NCBI RefSeq assembly: GCF_000017405.1
Contig: NC_009668.1
Span: 62,001-126,000 of the forward strand
Length of the DNA stretch: 64,000 bases
Source of the DNA: Brucella anthropi ATCC 49188
Lineage (GTDB): Bacteria > Pseudomonadota > Alphaproteobacteria > Rhizobiales > Rhizobiaceae
Direction of reading: 5' to 3'
The notes under the pieces are model-generated. The model ran no database searches. It saw only the letters and a list, made by a program, of their open reading frames with translations, and was not told the origin of the DNA. Within the stretch, counting starts at the first letter, position 1. Every line of letters starts with the position of its first letter. The position numbers and the translations under genes are program-made. Positions 19,001-26,562 of this stretch are shown in pieces.

Positions 19001-20799
19001 CGGCCGATCTCGGCGGCTTCGACACGACGGTCGGCGGTCTTGCGGCCTTCGACGCGAGCGGCACGACGGGCGATGGCGATATTGCACTTGGATCGGGCAA
19101 GCTGACGGTCGAACAAAGCTTCGACAGCAAGTTCTCCGGTGTAATCTCTGGTGCTGGCGATTTGACCAAAAGTGGCACTGGTACCCTGACCCTCAATACG
19201 GCCGGCACCTATACCGGTGCGACCAATGTCGATGGCGGCACGCTGAAGCAGGGCGCAGCTGGTGTCTTCAACAATGCATCGTCGGGCTACACTGTCGGTA
19301 CAGACGGGACGCTCGATCTTGGCGGTTTCGATACCACGCTGGCCGCGCTGTCGAATGGCGGTCTCATCACGATGGGAACACAGCAGACGGCAGGTACGAC
19401 ACTGAGCGTGACCGGCAACTATACCGGCACCGGTGGCACGGTCGTCATCAATACGGTGCTCGGCGACGACAGTTCCAAAACCGATCGCCTGAAGGTGGGT
19501 GGTGACACATCCGGCACGACCAATCTGAAGGTCAACAATCGCGGCGGACTGGGGGCACAGACTGTCAACGGCATCGAAGTGGTCGAGGTTGCCGGTCAGT
19601 CGAACGGAACCTTCTCGCTTGTCAGCGACTACACCACCAAGGACGGTCAGAAGGCGGTTGTGGGCGGTGCCTATGCCTATACGCTGCAACAGGGGGCGGG
19701 CAGCGGCAACAAGGACGGCAACTGGTATCTGACCAGCCAGACGACACAGGAACCGCCGGCCCCCGATTGCCAGCAGACCAATACCTGCCCGGTCGATCCG
19801 GACAACCCGCGCTATAGTGCCGGTGTTCCGGTCTATCAGGGCTATGCGCAGAACATGCAGGTGCTCAACAAACTGCCCACGCTGCAGGAACGTGTCGGCA
19901 ATCGCTATCTGACGAGCGGGAACGACAACGACGCGAGCAATACAGGCAGCAGCACTGTCGACAGCCGCGGGATCTGGGCGCGCATCGAGGGCGCGCATAA
20001 CCGGCTTGAGCCGCACAGCGCGACCGGCATGAAGCAGGATATCAACAGCTTCATCATGCAGACCGGTGTCGACGGGCAGTTCTATGAGGATGCCAACGGG
20101 AAGCTGATTGCCGGGATCACCGGGCAATATGGTACGGCGCATGGCAATTCCAGCTCGTTCTTCGGTGACGGTTATACCGACACCAGCGCCTGGAGCCTTG
20201 GCGCGACCGCAACCTGGTATGGCAATGACGGCTTCTATGTCGATACGCAGGGCCAGCTGACATGGTTCGACAATGATCTCAACTCCGATACGGCCAATAG
20301 CGGGCTGGCCGATGGCGCAAAGGCCTTCGGCTATGCGCTGAGTGCCGAGGTGGGGCAGCGGATTGCGCTCGACGAACATTGGTCGCTGACGCCACAGGCG
20401 CAGCTGATGTGGTCGTCACTCGATGCGGATGCGTTCCACGACATCTGGGGCAACCGCGTGCACATGCAGGATGGCGACAGCCTGACGGCACGCATTGGTC
20501 TTGCCGCCAACTATCAGGACAGCTGGCAGGGGGATGACGGCCGCATGGTCAACACATCGGTCTATGGCATCGCCAATGTCTATCAGGAGTTCCTCGGCGG
20601 CACCCGCATCAATGTGGCTGGTGTCAACGTCGATACCGACAACGACAAAACCTGGGCCGGCATCGGCGCCGGCGGCACCTATGCATGGGCCGACAGCAAA
20701 TATGCAATCTACGGCCAGGGCTCCATCAACACCTCCCTCAACCACTCAACCGACAGCTATGCCGTCAAGGGGAATATAGGGTTCACAATACGATGGTAG
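13063..20799 (+). CDS. Giant type Va autotransporter with PATR repeats
   Basis: A 2578-residue outer-membrane protein whose passenger is moved to the cell surface by its own C-terminal barrel. A long signal peptide runs to about residue 44 (THVNA). From about residue 340 to 2090 there are some 15 passenger-associated repeats of the form GTLTLSGTNTYSGGT followed by a LxIsxdxnLGd unit, expected to form a beta helix. Two related modules with a WDG motif lie near residues 1100-1210 and 1744-1850, an internal duplication. The barrel begins near residue 2300 (GIWARIEGAHNR) and ends FTIRW, with the aromatic last residue typical of barrels. Size and repeats recall the Brucella OmaA/BmaC adhesin group, but I cannot assign it to one. 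It stands alone between terminators. Adhesion is a likely role, not shown. Confidence 0.88.
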   Translation: MHSRLNSSIASNIISRDVLRLTSGISAISIPLLFGVLFSTHVNATDYTAPVTTSLQNGDTVTIVGNGNEVRALSSANGTTLTLPGNNTITATGPAAAGLYATGSGSVINATGVVVITTGSSNSFGVGAVSGGVINLYGARISTSGTGSHALKIGSAGSNVTTDKNTKISASGASAYAIQVYSGAVKQYDKTLPANALAGEISATGTDGAAFQVTGTGSRLIFKDIDFANDTKITLGNSSWTGIVASNGFMQFQGNSSASNSRFLVGTGTIGFAGNSTAQGSQFTLNGSSSILDLRSYTGTSDFNVASIDGATGARILIGSNTFVVDGSTSSTFSGTIDGTGRLVRGGSGTLTLSGTNTYSGGTFFNSGAIAVSKDASLGASTGGLNFNGGTLQLTDSFVSARSVTLGAQGGTVQTAANEINELSGGIVGSGKLIKTGAGTLVLSGSNTYSGGTVINGGTVSISADKNLGDATGTLAMNNNATLLLVDSFDNSRAVTLGSGGGTVQTVMGKSNAFAGAIDGSGPLTKSGDGTLTLSGTNTYSGGTFINGGVVSVGADSNLGASSGTLSFDGGTLHLTGSFNNSRAVTLGAGGGTIQTSLLHSNEFSGTIGGTGKLTKNGAGTLTLAGDNSYTGGTVVNAGVLSVSADKNLGDLSGGVQLNSGTLRLTGDVTSDRVVAFDAAGGTIDAAAGTNSTFSGLIDGLGSLTKTGAGTLVLSGSNDYLGGTVVEAGTLSISSNDNLGDAASNLTFNGGTLRVADSITTDRNVVLNANGGTIETTAGTSTSFTQGITGTGKLNKDGDGTLILTGNNVYAGGTHVSKGVLQIGAGSTVGQIGGNAQVDADAALAFDRSDDIIFADVISGEGALRHDGSGKLTLTGENSFTGGTTISAGTLQIGNGSTTGSIAGNVDNNGTLAFNRSNTLDFSGVISGTGLVQQNGAGSLTLSGDSSAFGGSTSVAAGTLLVDGSLGGTVSVASGASLGGGGTIGGNTTVADGATLAGSGAQTLTFDKNLSLGAASVVSVSYGTSAGSSPFLVKGDLALGGVINVTDFGHNGPGIYRVFSYANNLTGTIGLGSLPTNITDPSTVTLQTTDDAVNLINTVGLVLNFWDGQAAGHSLNGQANGGSGTWNKQNNNWTGLPDFQLNGPWSTGEFAIFQGASGIVTIDNSAGTISAAGMQFTTGGYEITGDDLTLASTAANAGDTPIIHVGDGSINDDTEVVTISTRILSTEGIDKTGLGTLVLTADNNYTGGTFVTGGILQLGDGTSGGKGGVEGEINLGSTAASAGTLAINRAGSVTIDNTITGSGHVVIDSPGEIEFNQTNSYLAGTFIKNGVLIVSSDDNLGDTNSDVQIEGGSTLRFKSAFSSSHNYVLGTGGGSIETTGTNINKILTAVTGVGSLTKTGTGTLVFSGDNDYVGVTTISDGTLQIGDGGGTGSVVGDITNNARLAFNRNNAYAYNGLISGTGSVVQAGTGTTTLTGQNTYAGGTVVSAGVLQVSSDKNLGASSGNLTIDGGTFANTAALTSARAVNVTANGGSIRTDATLTLTGAFDGSPASDWHKTGTGLLVFDSSATGDVGAGANVDAGKIVVEGSLDGSFAVNSGATLEISGTQGGDVNVNAGGTLMGSGQVGQNVVVADNGNLQGKYGQTLQIGGNLALDANSQVNVTLGMPSQTALYDVQGNVTLAGSLNITDGGGFGPGLYRLIDYQGNLTDNGMTIGTAPGGDPTRMWIDTDEANKQVNLMSSYGVRLNVWDGGNGAWNLVSDHSNDVWTDNADNIKGPYDQGSFAVFRGTPGTVTISNAAGNVTASGLNFATDGYVLAGDALDLDNTDQPIINVGDATDASKSMTATIAATLTGSKGINKTNYGTLVLTGANSYSGGTTVTGGVLQIGDGGNTGSIKGDVAVSSSAYGDGTLAFNRSDDTEFDGNITGDGKGGVVQKGTGTTTFTGDNTFSGGLTVENGGVKAGVAGHAFGTGTLKVKAGATADLGGFDTTVGGLAAFDASGTTGDGDIALGSGKLTVEQSFDSKFSGVISGAGDLTKSGTGTLTLNTAGTYTGATNVDGGTLKQGAAGVFNNASSGYTVGTDGTLDLGGFDTTLAALSNGGLITMGTQQTAGTTLSVTGNYTGTGGTVVINTVLGDDSSKTDRLKVGGDTSGTTNLKVNNRGGLGAQTVNGIEVVEVAGQSNGTFSLVSDYTTKDGQKAVVGGAYAYTLQQGAGSGNKDGNWYLTSQTTQEPPAPDCQQTNTCPVDPDNPRYSAGVPVYQGYAQNMQVLNKLPTLQERVGNRYLTSGNDNDASNTGSSTVDSRGIWARIEGAHNRLEPHSATGMKQDINSFIMQTGVDGQFYEDANGKLIAGITGQYGTAHGNSSSFFGDGYTDTSAWSLGATATWYGNDGFYVDTQGQLTWFDNDLNSDTANSGLADGAKAFGYALSAEVGQRIALDEHWSLTPQAQLMWSSLDADAFHDIWGNRVHMQDGDSLTARIGLAANYQDSWQGDDGRMVNTSVYGIANVYQEFLGGTRINVAGVNVDTDNDKTWAGIGAGGTYAWADSKYAIYGQGSINTSLNHSTDSYAVKGNIGFTIRW

Positions 20800-20822
20800 C
20801 CGTTGTGAAAAGATAGCCAATG

Positions 20823-20850
20823 AAGAAGCCCTTCGGGGCTTCTTTCATTT
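20823..20850 (+). terminator. Rho-independent terminator of the giant autotransporter
   Basis: Perfect 9-bp stem (20823-20831 with 20836-20844), TTCG tetraloop, then a T-rich tail. It lies 23 bases after the stop. The remaining 290 or so bases up to the LacI gene hold nothing that I can support. Confidence 0.85.
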
Positions 20851-21143
20851 TCTGGTGCGTGTGGGACGTTGTGACAGTCAACTGTTGCTACTGTGGCTCG
20901 AGCCAAGGCCAAGGCTTTGCAGGTGAATTCAAATGATCTTAGGTTTCGAACGTCTGTCCGAGTTGTTGGCGTCAATAAAACCCATAATCCGTTGGGCCGG
21001 AACCGTCTGATTCTGGCAAGCGATGTTTGATGCTATTTCATGTACGATCTAATCGGTGCCTGTTGTAGAGTGATTTCTCTCGATGACGGTTCCGCTGCCG
21101 GATGTATGGGAAAAAGCTTTCTACTCTTTCCGCTCGACGAAAA

Positions 21144-22157
21144 TCAGATATCACGTGGGATGATCAGTTCCGTCGGTATCATTTCCGGTAGGTCGGTTGT
21201 TTGAACTGGTTCGTCCAGAAGCTTAAAGGCGCGTTCGATCATTGCTTGAACATTTTGCCGGACCATCACAACCGGGAAGTGGAGAACTTCGATGAAGGGA
21301 TCCCAGTCGAAACATCCGATGGAGCACTCCCGAACCTCGTCAACCGGCAGTGTCTTGAGAAAACTGACGACGCCCTCAAAGGGACTCGTCGAATTAACGA
21401 ACAATGCCTCTGGCAATCCATTCAACTTGCCATAAATGTCCCGGATCGTCACTGCGGCGGTATCGGGACCATATCCATTCGTGACGATGGTGTCGGCATG
21501 AATGGCGATGTTCAGTGCGGCTAGCTCATCTTGATAGCCGAGCACGCGTGCGCGTGTATTATGGTCACTGTCCACGCCACCGATGAAGTAGAAGCTGTTT
21601 TCCTTTCGATGTGACCTGCGACTGGCAATCTGTTGCGTCAGCACGCGGGCGCCTTCATAATTGTCACTGATTACGGATGCACCGTGCTTCCCGGGAAGGT
21701 CCACATTTATATGTTTCAGATGAGCCTTTTCGCAGAGTTCGGCGACACTGTCCGGATCGGTTGCGCCCGCGATCAGCAAAGCGTCGACATTGTGGGCAAT
21801 CAATGTTTCCACAGTGCTGCGTTCCTGTTGTGGATCGCGCAATGTGCTGGCTACGACGGGAATAAGATTCCGTGAGCGTGCTACCGTCTCAAACGACGCG
21901 GCCATGGAGCTGAAGTAACGGTTGTCCAGCATCGGCAAGATCATGCCGATCAAACCCGAATTGGATATGCGTAACCCGCGTGCTTGAAGGTTGGTGGTAT
22001 AGCCAAGTTCACTCGCTATTACTCGGACTCTGTCAGCTGTTGCTTTTGTAATTCTCCGATTTTCCCATGAGCCATTCATAACGGAAGCAACCGTAGATGC
22101 GGATACACCAGCTCGCTCCGATATATCATAAATGGTTACTTTGCGGGGAATGTTCAT
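21144..22157 (-). CDS. LacI family regulator, probable repressor of the ribitol operon
   Basis: A 337-residue LacI-type repressor. The N-terminal DNA-binding domain reads VTIYDISERAGVSASTVASV, then a hinge helix and a periplasmic-binding-protein-like sensor domain with the family GMILPMLDNRYFSS stretch. The frame stays open 133 codons further upstream, but the family N-terminus fits MNIPRKVTIYD, so I start there even though its ribosome binding site is weak. It is divergent from the ribitol operon across a 411-bp region that holds two palindromes with a central CG of the LacI operator kind. Ribitol or D-ribulose is the likely inducer by context. Confidence 0.85.
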   Translation of the reverse strand: MNIPRKVTIYDISERAGVSASTVASVMNGSWENRRITKATADRVRVIASELGYTTNLQARGLRISNSGLIGMILPMLDNRYFSSMAASFETVARSRNLIPVVASTLRDPQQERSTVETLIAHNVDALLIAGATDPDSVAELCEKAHLKHINVDLPGKHGASVISDNYEGARVLTQQIASRRSHRKENSFYFIGGVDSDHNTRARVLGYQDELAALNIAIHADTIVTNGYGPDTAAVTIRDIYGKLNGLPEALFVNSTSPFEGVVSFLKTLPVDEVRECSIGCFDWDPFIEVLHFPVVMVRQNVQAMIERAFKLLDEPVQTTDLPEMIPTELIIPRDI

Positions 22158-22299
22158 TAGGACTGCTTTTCGTCTGGATTGGCCCCTTGATCTTAGCGGT
22201 CCGATAGCATTCGCTGCAAGTAGGGGAAGACGTAATCCAATCCATTCCTCTGTCATTTTTCCCCTTGACCAGATGCCAGATGTTGAGCGATGGTTATGC

Positions 22300-22317
22300 T
22301 GCACTATCGATGGTGCA
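22300..22317. promoter_or_regulatory. Candidate LacI-type operator 1
   Basis: TGCACTATCGATGGTGCA is an 18-bp palindrome with one mismatched pair, centred on ATCGAT, as LacI-family operators usually are centred on CG. It lies 143 bases upstream of the LacI start and 252 upstream of the transporter gene, between the two divergent units. Confidence 0.45.
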
Positions 22318-22527
22318 ACTTGATTATATGCCGAGAGGAGCGGTGCACACATGCCGAGGCCGGGAAAAAGGCTTCCCTTCATGCGTGACAAGCCCTGTGA
22401 GTATTGTTCGATTTGATTGCCGTGCCGCAAAGCAAGACGGCACCGGAATACAGGAGTCCGAGGGAGCCGGAGGTCGCTATAGGGAGGACATATGGGGTGG
22501 AATAGCGAGATAAAATTTGTCTGCAAG

Positions 22528-22537
22528 TTTACGTAAA
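22528..22537. promoter_or_regulatory. Candidate LacI-type operator 2
   Basis: TTTACGTAAA is a perfect 10-bp palindrome with central CG, 31 bases before the binding-protein ATG, where a bound repressor would block transcription of the operon. The remaining part of the 22158-22568 gap shows no gene. Confidence 0.45.
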
Positions 22538-22568
22538 ATACAAAATTAAAACCCAATGGGAGTGAGAC

Positions 22569-23624
22569 ATGAAGAATATACTTGGTAAAGCAGCTTTTGC
22601 TGCAGTGGTGCTGTCGTCGTTCGCGGGCAATGCGCAGGCAGAAGTGAAGGATGCAGTGGTCGGCTTTTTGATGCCAGACCAGGCATCGACACGCTATGAG
22701 GAGCGCGACTATCCGGGCTTCGCCGCAGAGATGAAGAAAATCTGTGAAAGCTGTAAGGTGCTTTATCTCAATGCCGATGGCGATGCGAGCAAGCAGCAGC
22801 AGCAGTTCAACTCGGTCATTTCACAGGGTGCGAAGGTGATCGTGCTCGACGCGGTCGATACGGCGGCGGCAGCTTCGCTGGTCAAACTCGCCCAGTCGCA
22901 GGATATCAAGGTCATCGCCTATGACCGTCCGATCCCGGATGCGACCTCCGATTTCTATGTGTCGTTCGACAATGAAGCTATCGGCAAGTCGATTGCGGAA
23001 TCACTGGTCAAGCATCTGAAGGACAAAGGCGTTGCGGGTGATAAGGGCGGCGTTCTGCAGATCAACGGTTCGCCGACCGATGCTGCAGCCGGTCTCATCA
23101 AGAACGGTATTCATGCCGGCCTGAAGGATAGCGGTTACAAGACGCTTGCCGAATATGACACGCCGGAATGGGCGCCGAGCAAGGCTCAGCAGTGGGCGAG
23201 CGGCCAGATCACCCGCTTCAACGACCAGATCGTCGGTGTGGTCGCTGCCAATGATGGCACTGCTGGCGGTGCGATTGCAGCTATGAAAGCGGCTGGCATT
23301 GATCCGCTTCCACCTGTTACCGGCAACGATGCGACGATTGCCGCACTTCAGCTCATCATTTCGGGCGATCAGTACAACACGATCAACAAGCCGTCTGAAA
23401 TCGTTGCAGCAGAAGCCGCCCGCGTCGCAGGTCAGCTTCTGAACGGTGAGACCCCGAAGGCTGAAGCTACGCTCTACAATACGCCGTCGAAGCTTTTCGT
23501 TCCGGTGGTTGTGACGGCTGATAACCTCAAGGCGGAGATCATCGACAAGAACATCGTTTCAGCTGAAACGCTGTGCGTCGACCGTTACGCCGAAGGCTGC
23601 AAGAAGCTCGGTATCACGAAGTAA
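22569..23624 (+). CDS. Sugar/polyol ABC transporter substrate-binding protein (ribitol operon)
   Basis: A 351-residue periplasmic binding protein, XylF/RbsB-like. The Sec signal peptide ends at NAQA (about residue 24). The mature part begins VKDAVVGFLMPDQASTRYEERD, the strand-turn pattern of xylose-type binding proteins, which take pyranoses or linear polyols. GGAGTGAGAC precedes the ATG. It is the first gene of the operon that encodes ribitol dehydrogenase and ribulokinase, so ribitol is the best guess for its ligand. A strong hairpin follows 10 bases after the stop. Confidence 0.87.
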   Translation: MKNILGKAAFAAVVLSSFAGNAQAEVKDAVVGFLMPDQASTRYEERDYPGFAAEMKKICESCKVLYLNADGDASKQQQQFNSVISQGAKVIVLDAVDTAAAASLVKLAQSQDIKVIAYDRPIPDATSDFYVSFDNEAIGKSIAESLVKHLKDKGVAGDKGGVLQINGSPTDAAAGLIKNGIHAGLKDSGYKTLAEYDTPEWAPSKAQQWASGQITRFNDQIVGVVAANDGTAGGAIAAMKAAGIDPLPPVTGNDATIAALQLIISGDQYNTINKPSEIVAAEAARVAGQLLNGETPKAEATLYNTPSKLFVPVVVTADNLKAEIIDKNIVSAETLCVDRYAEGCKKLGITK

Positions 23625-23634
23625 CCCAACCATG

Positions 23635-23663
23635 GCGTCCGGCTTGGGCCGGACGCTTTCTTT
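23635..23663 (+). terminator. Hairpin between binding-protein and ATPase genes
   Basis: Perfect 9-bp GC-rich stem (23635-23643 with 23648-23656), TTGG loop, then TTTCTTT. It looks like a partial terminator or an mRNA-stabilising hairpin that would leave more message for the binding protein than for the downstream genes. Confidence 0.65.
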
Positions 23664-23728
23664 CCCCGCGCGTGTTATCTTGCGCGGTGGACGTTGGGGA
23701 AAACTGCGACACCCAGGGAAAAGCGAAC

Positions 23729-24559
23729 ATGTCCCAAGATCACAATGCCGCTACAACGTCGCGGCAGCCAGTGCTGCGTCTAAGCGGAATATCCAAGAAT
23801 TTCGGCGCCGTTTCAGCGCTGACAGATATCAATCTGGAAGTCTTTCCGGGCGAAGTTGTCGCTCTTGTCGGCGATAACGGCGCGGGAAAGTCTACCCTTA
23901 TCAAGACGCTGGCAGGCGTCCATCAGCCGACATCCGGCACTATCGAATTCAATGGCGAGAAGGTGGTGCTTTCGTCGCCGGGCGTTGCGCTCGATCTCGG
24001 CATTGCGACGGTCTTTCAGGATCTGGCGCTGTGTGAGAATCTCGACGTCGTTGCCAATATTTTCCTTGGCCGCGAAATGAGCCCCTATCGCCTTGATGAA
24101 GTGTCCATGGAGATCAAGGCGTGGAAGCTTCTGAACGAGCTTTCCGCTCGTATCCCGAGCGTACGTGAGCCGGTCGCCTCGCTTTCAGGTGGTCAGCGCC
24201 AGACCGTCGCGATTTCGCGTTCGCTATTGCTCGATCCCAAGCTCATCATGCTTGATGAACCAACGGCGGCACTGGGCGTTGCACAGACGGCCGAGGTTCT
24301 TGATCTTATCGAGCGTGTTCGCGACCGAGGACTGGGCGTCTTGATGATCAGCCACAATATGGAAGATGTGCGCGCAGTTGCTGATCGCATTGTGGTGTTG
24401 CGCCTTGGCCGCAACAACGGCGTTTTCTACCCGGATTCCTCGAATGAGGAACTGGTCGCGGCCATCACCGGCGCGAGCAGCAATTCCGTTTCCCGTCGTG
24501 CCGAACGGCGTCAGGCGCAGCATGAAGCCGATCATACCCATGATCGGGGAGAAGCATAA
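23729..24559 (+). CDS. ABC transporter ATP-binding protein, single domain (ribitol operon)
   Basis: A 276-residue ATPase with one ABC domain: Walker A GDNGAGKST, signature LSGGQRQTVAISRS and Walker B LIMLDEPTAALG. Most sugar importers of this class have a double-length ATPase. The half-size form is like FrcA of rhizobial fructose importers and must work as a homodimer. The ATG at 23729 has AGGGAAAAGCGAAC before it; the frame extends upstream, but through the hairpin region. Its stop overlaps the permease start. Confidence 0.88.
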   Translation: MSQDHNAATTSRQPVLRLSGISKNFGAVSALTDINLEVFPGEVVALVGDNGAGKSTLIKTLAGVHQPTSGTIEFNGEKVVLSSPGVALDLGIATVFQDLALCENLDVVANIFLGREMSPYRLDEVSMEIKAWKLLNELSARIPSVREPVASLSGGQRQTVAISRSLLLDPKLIMLDEPTAALGVAQTAEVLDLIERVRDRGLGVLMISHNMEDVRAVADRIVVLRLGRNNGVFYPDSSNEELVAAITGASSNSVSRRAERRQAQHEADHTHDRGEA

Positions 24560-25803
24560 TGAATCAGGCAAGCGGAAATACCCCTCTCGACCGTCAGGAT
24601 ACACGCGTGCGCCATGATGAAGGCGTTTCAGGCGCGCTGCGCAGTTTCTTTGATCGTGTGCGTTCAGGCGATCTCGGATCACTGCCGGTTATCATCGGAC
24701 TCGTCATCATCTGGACTGTTTTCCAGACGTTGAACCCGGTCTTCCTGTCGAGCAACAACCTTGTCAATCTGCTGTTCGACTGCTCGACCATCGGCGTGAT
24801 TTCGCTCGGTATCGTCTGCATCCTGATGCTGGGCGAGATCGATCTTTCGGTCGGTTCGGTTAGCGGTCTGGCGTCGGCAATCGTCGGTGTGCTCTGGGTC
24901 AATCATGGCTGGCCTGTCGGCTTTGCAATGCTGGCGGCACTGTGCACTGGCGCGCTGATCGGCCTGCTTTACGCATTCCTCTATAACCGCTTCAGCATGC
25001 CGAGCTTCGTTTCCACGCTGGCCGGTCTGCTGGCCGCGCTCGGTCTCCAGCTTTATCTGCTCGGTAATACCGGCTCAATCAATCTGCCTTACGGCTCCTG
25101 GCTCGTGAGCTTCGGCCAGCTTCTGGTTATGCCGCGCCCTGTGTCCTACGCATTGGTGCTGATTGCCGGACTTGCCATCTTCTTCACCGGGTTCCGTTCT
25201 GCACAGCGTCGCCGCGAAGCCAGTCTGTCGGCGCCTTCGTCGGTTGGAATTGCGTTCAAGGCTATCGTCATCACGGTCATTGTCGGTGGCGCGGTATTTT
25301 ATCTCAACCAGTCGCGCGGTGTGCCGTGGATGTTCGGCCTGTTCGTGGCGCTAGTCATTGCGATGAATTATGCACTTACCCGCACCCAGTGGGGGCGTGC
25401 CATGCAGGCGGTTGGCGGCAATCGTGAAGCAGCGCGCCGTGCCGGTATCAATGTGAACTTCATCTACATATCGGCCTTCGTAACTTGTTCGATCTTGGCC
25501 GCAGCAGGTGGCATCTTGGCCGCTTCGCGTCTTGCCTCATCCAGCCAGCAGGCCGGCACCGGTGACGTTAACCTCAACGCCATTGCGGCGGCTGTCATTG
25601 GTGGTACCAGCCTCTTCGGCGGACGTGGCAGCGCCTGGTCGGCTCTGCTGGGTATCATTGTCATCCAGTCGATTGCCAGCGGTCTGACGCTGCTCGATCT
25701 GTCATCTTCGCTTCGCTACATGATTACCGGCGCAGTGCTTGCTATCGCCGTTATTGTCGACTCCCTTGCCCGCCGCTCGCGCCAGTCGCACGGCCGCGCC
25801 TAA
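24559..25803 (+). CDS. ABC transporter permease (ribitol operon)
   Basis: A 414-residue XylH-like permease, longer than the usual 320-340, with about ten hydrophobic segments. Motifs are GEIDLSVGSVSGLASAIVG in the first half and NAIAAAVIGGTSLFGGRGS near the C-terminus. The extra length is an N-terminal hydrophilic part and an insertion around residues 205-245. It overlaps the ATPase stop by one base and lies 18 bp before rbtD. Confidence 0.88.
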   Translation: MNQASGNTPLDRQDTRVRHDEGVSGALRSFFDRVRSGDLGSLPVIIGLVIIWTVFQTLNPVFLSSNNLVNLLFDCSTIGVISLGIVCILMLGEIDLSVGSVSGLASAIVGVLWVNHGWPVGFAMLAALCTGALIGLLYAFLYNRFSMPSFVSTLAGLLAALGLQLYLLGNTGSINLPYGSWLVSFGQLLVMPRPVSYALVLIAGLAIFFTGFRSAQRRREASLSAPSSVGIAFKAIVITVIVGGAVFYLNQSRGVPWMFGLFVALVIAMNYALTRTQWGRAMQAVGGNREAARRAGINVNFIYISAFVTCSILAAAGGILAASRLASSSQQAGTGDVNLNAIAAAVIGGTSLFGGRGSAWSALLGIIVIQSIASGLTLLDLSSSLRYMITGAVLAIAVIVDSLARRSRQSHGRA

Positions 25804-25821
25804 ACCTTCAAGGACTGAAAA

Positions 25822-26550
25822 ATGGCTCAGGATCTCAACGGAAAAGTTGGCGCCGTTACTGGTGCTGCCTCTGGCATCGGCTTCGAATGTGCAAAGCACA
25901 TGATCGAAGCGGGCATGACGGTGTTTCTTGTCGACCGTGATGACAAGGCGCTTAAGGAAAAATGCGCCGAGCTTGGCGACAAGGCCAAACCGTTGGTCAT
26001 CGATCTGCTCAATCCGGCGTCTGTCGCCACGATGATGCCGCAGATACTCGAACAGGCGGGCCAGCTCGACGTGTTCCATGCCAATGCGGGCGCTTATATT
26101 GGCGGACCTCTTTGGGAAGGCGACCCGGATGCATGGGACCGCATGCTGAACCTCAACATTAACGCGGCCTTCCGCACCATTCATGCCGTGCTGCCGCATA
26201 TGATGGAACGAAAGACCGGCGATATCATCATGACAAGTTCCGTTGCGGGTGTTGTGCCGGTGATCTGGGAGCCGATCTATACGGCATCCAAACACGCCGT
26301 TCAGGCCTTCGTGCATACGGTTCGCCGTCAGGTCGCCCCGCATGGTATCCGCGTTGGCGGCGTTCTGCCGGGACCGGTTGTGACCGCACTCATCAGCGAC
26401 TGGCCGAAGGCCAAGCTTGATGAAGCACTGGCCGCAGGCAGCCTGATGGAACCTAAGGAAGTTGCGGAGTCGGTGATGTTCATGCTGACCCGCCCGCGCA
26501 ATATCACCATTCGCGATCTGGTCATTCTTCCGCAGAGCCTCGATCTGTAA
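25822..26550 (+). CDS. rbtD: Ribitol 2-dehydrogenase
   Basis: A 242-residue short-chain dehydrogenase expected to oxidise ribitol to D-ribulose with NAD+. The nucleotide-binding motif is TGAASGIG (13-20), the catalytic residues are Ser139 or Ser140, Tyr153 and Lys157 (YTASK), and NAG is at 88-90. The segment [11 protein letters not shown] and the tail ending VILPQSLDL match the enterobacterial ribitol dehydrogenase as I remember it, which makes this more specific than a generic SDR call. AAGGACTGAAAA precedes the ATG. It is followed at once by the kinase for its product. Confidence 0.87.
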   Translation: MAQDLNGKVGAVTGAASGIGFECAKHMIEAGMTVFLVDRDDKALKEKCAELGDKAKPLVIDLLNPASVATMMPQILEQAGQLDVFHANAGAYIGGPLWEGDPDAWDRMLNLNINAAFRTIHAVLPHMMERKTGDIIMTSSVAGVVPVIWEPIYTASKHAVQAFVHTVRRQVAPHGIRVGGVLPGPVVTALISDWPKAKLDEALAAGSLMEPKEVAESVMFMLTRPRNITIRDLVILPQSLDL

Positions 26551-26562
26551 ATGGGAGCGACC

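Noticed and set aside
17716..20379. 887-codon open frame antisense to the giant autotransporter
   Set aside because: Long shadow frame caused by the repeat-rich, biased codon pattern of the real gene; no domain or start signal.
23573..23728. Longer N-terminus for the ribitol-operon ATPase
   Set aside because: It would overlap the binding-protein gene and the hairpin, and adds residues foreign to ABC ATPases; the ATG at 23729 has a binding site.
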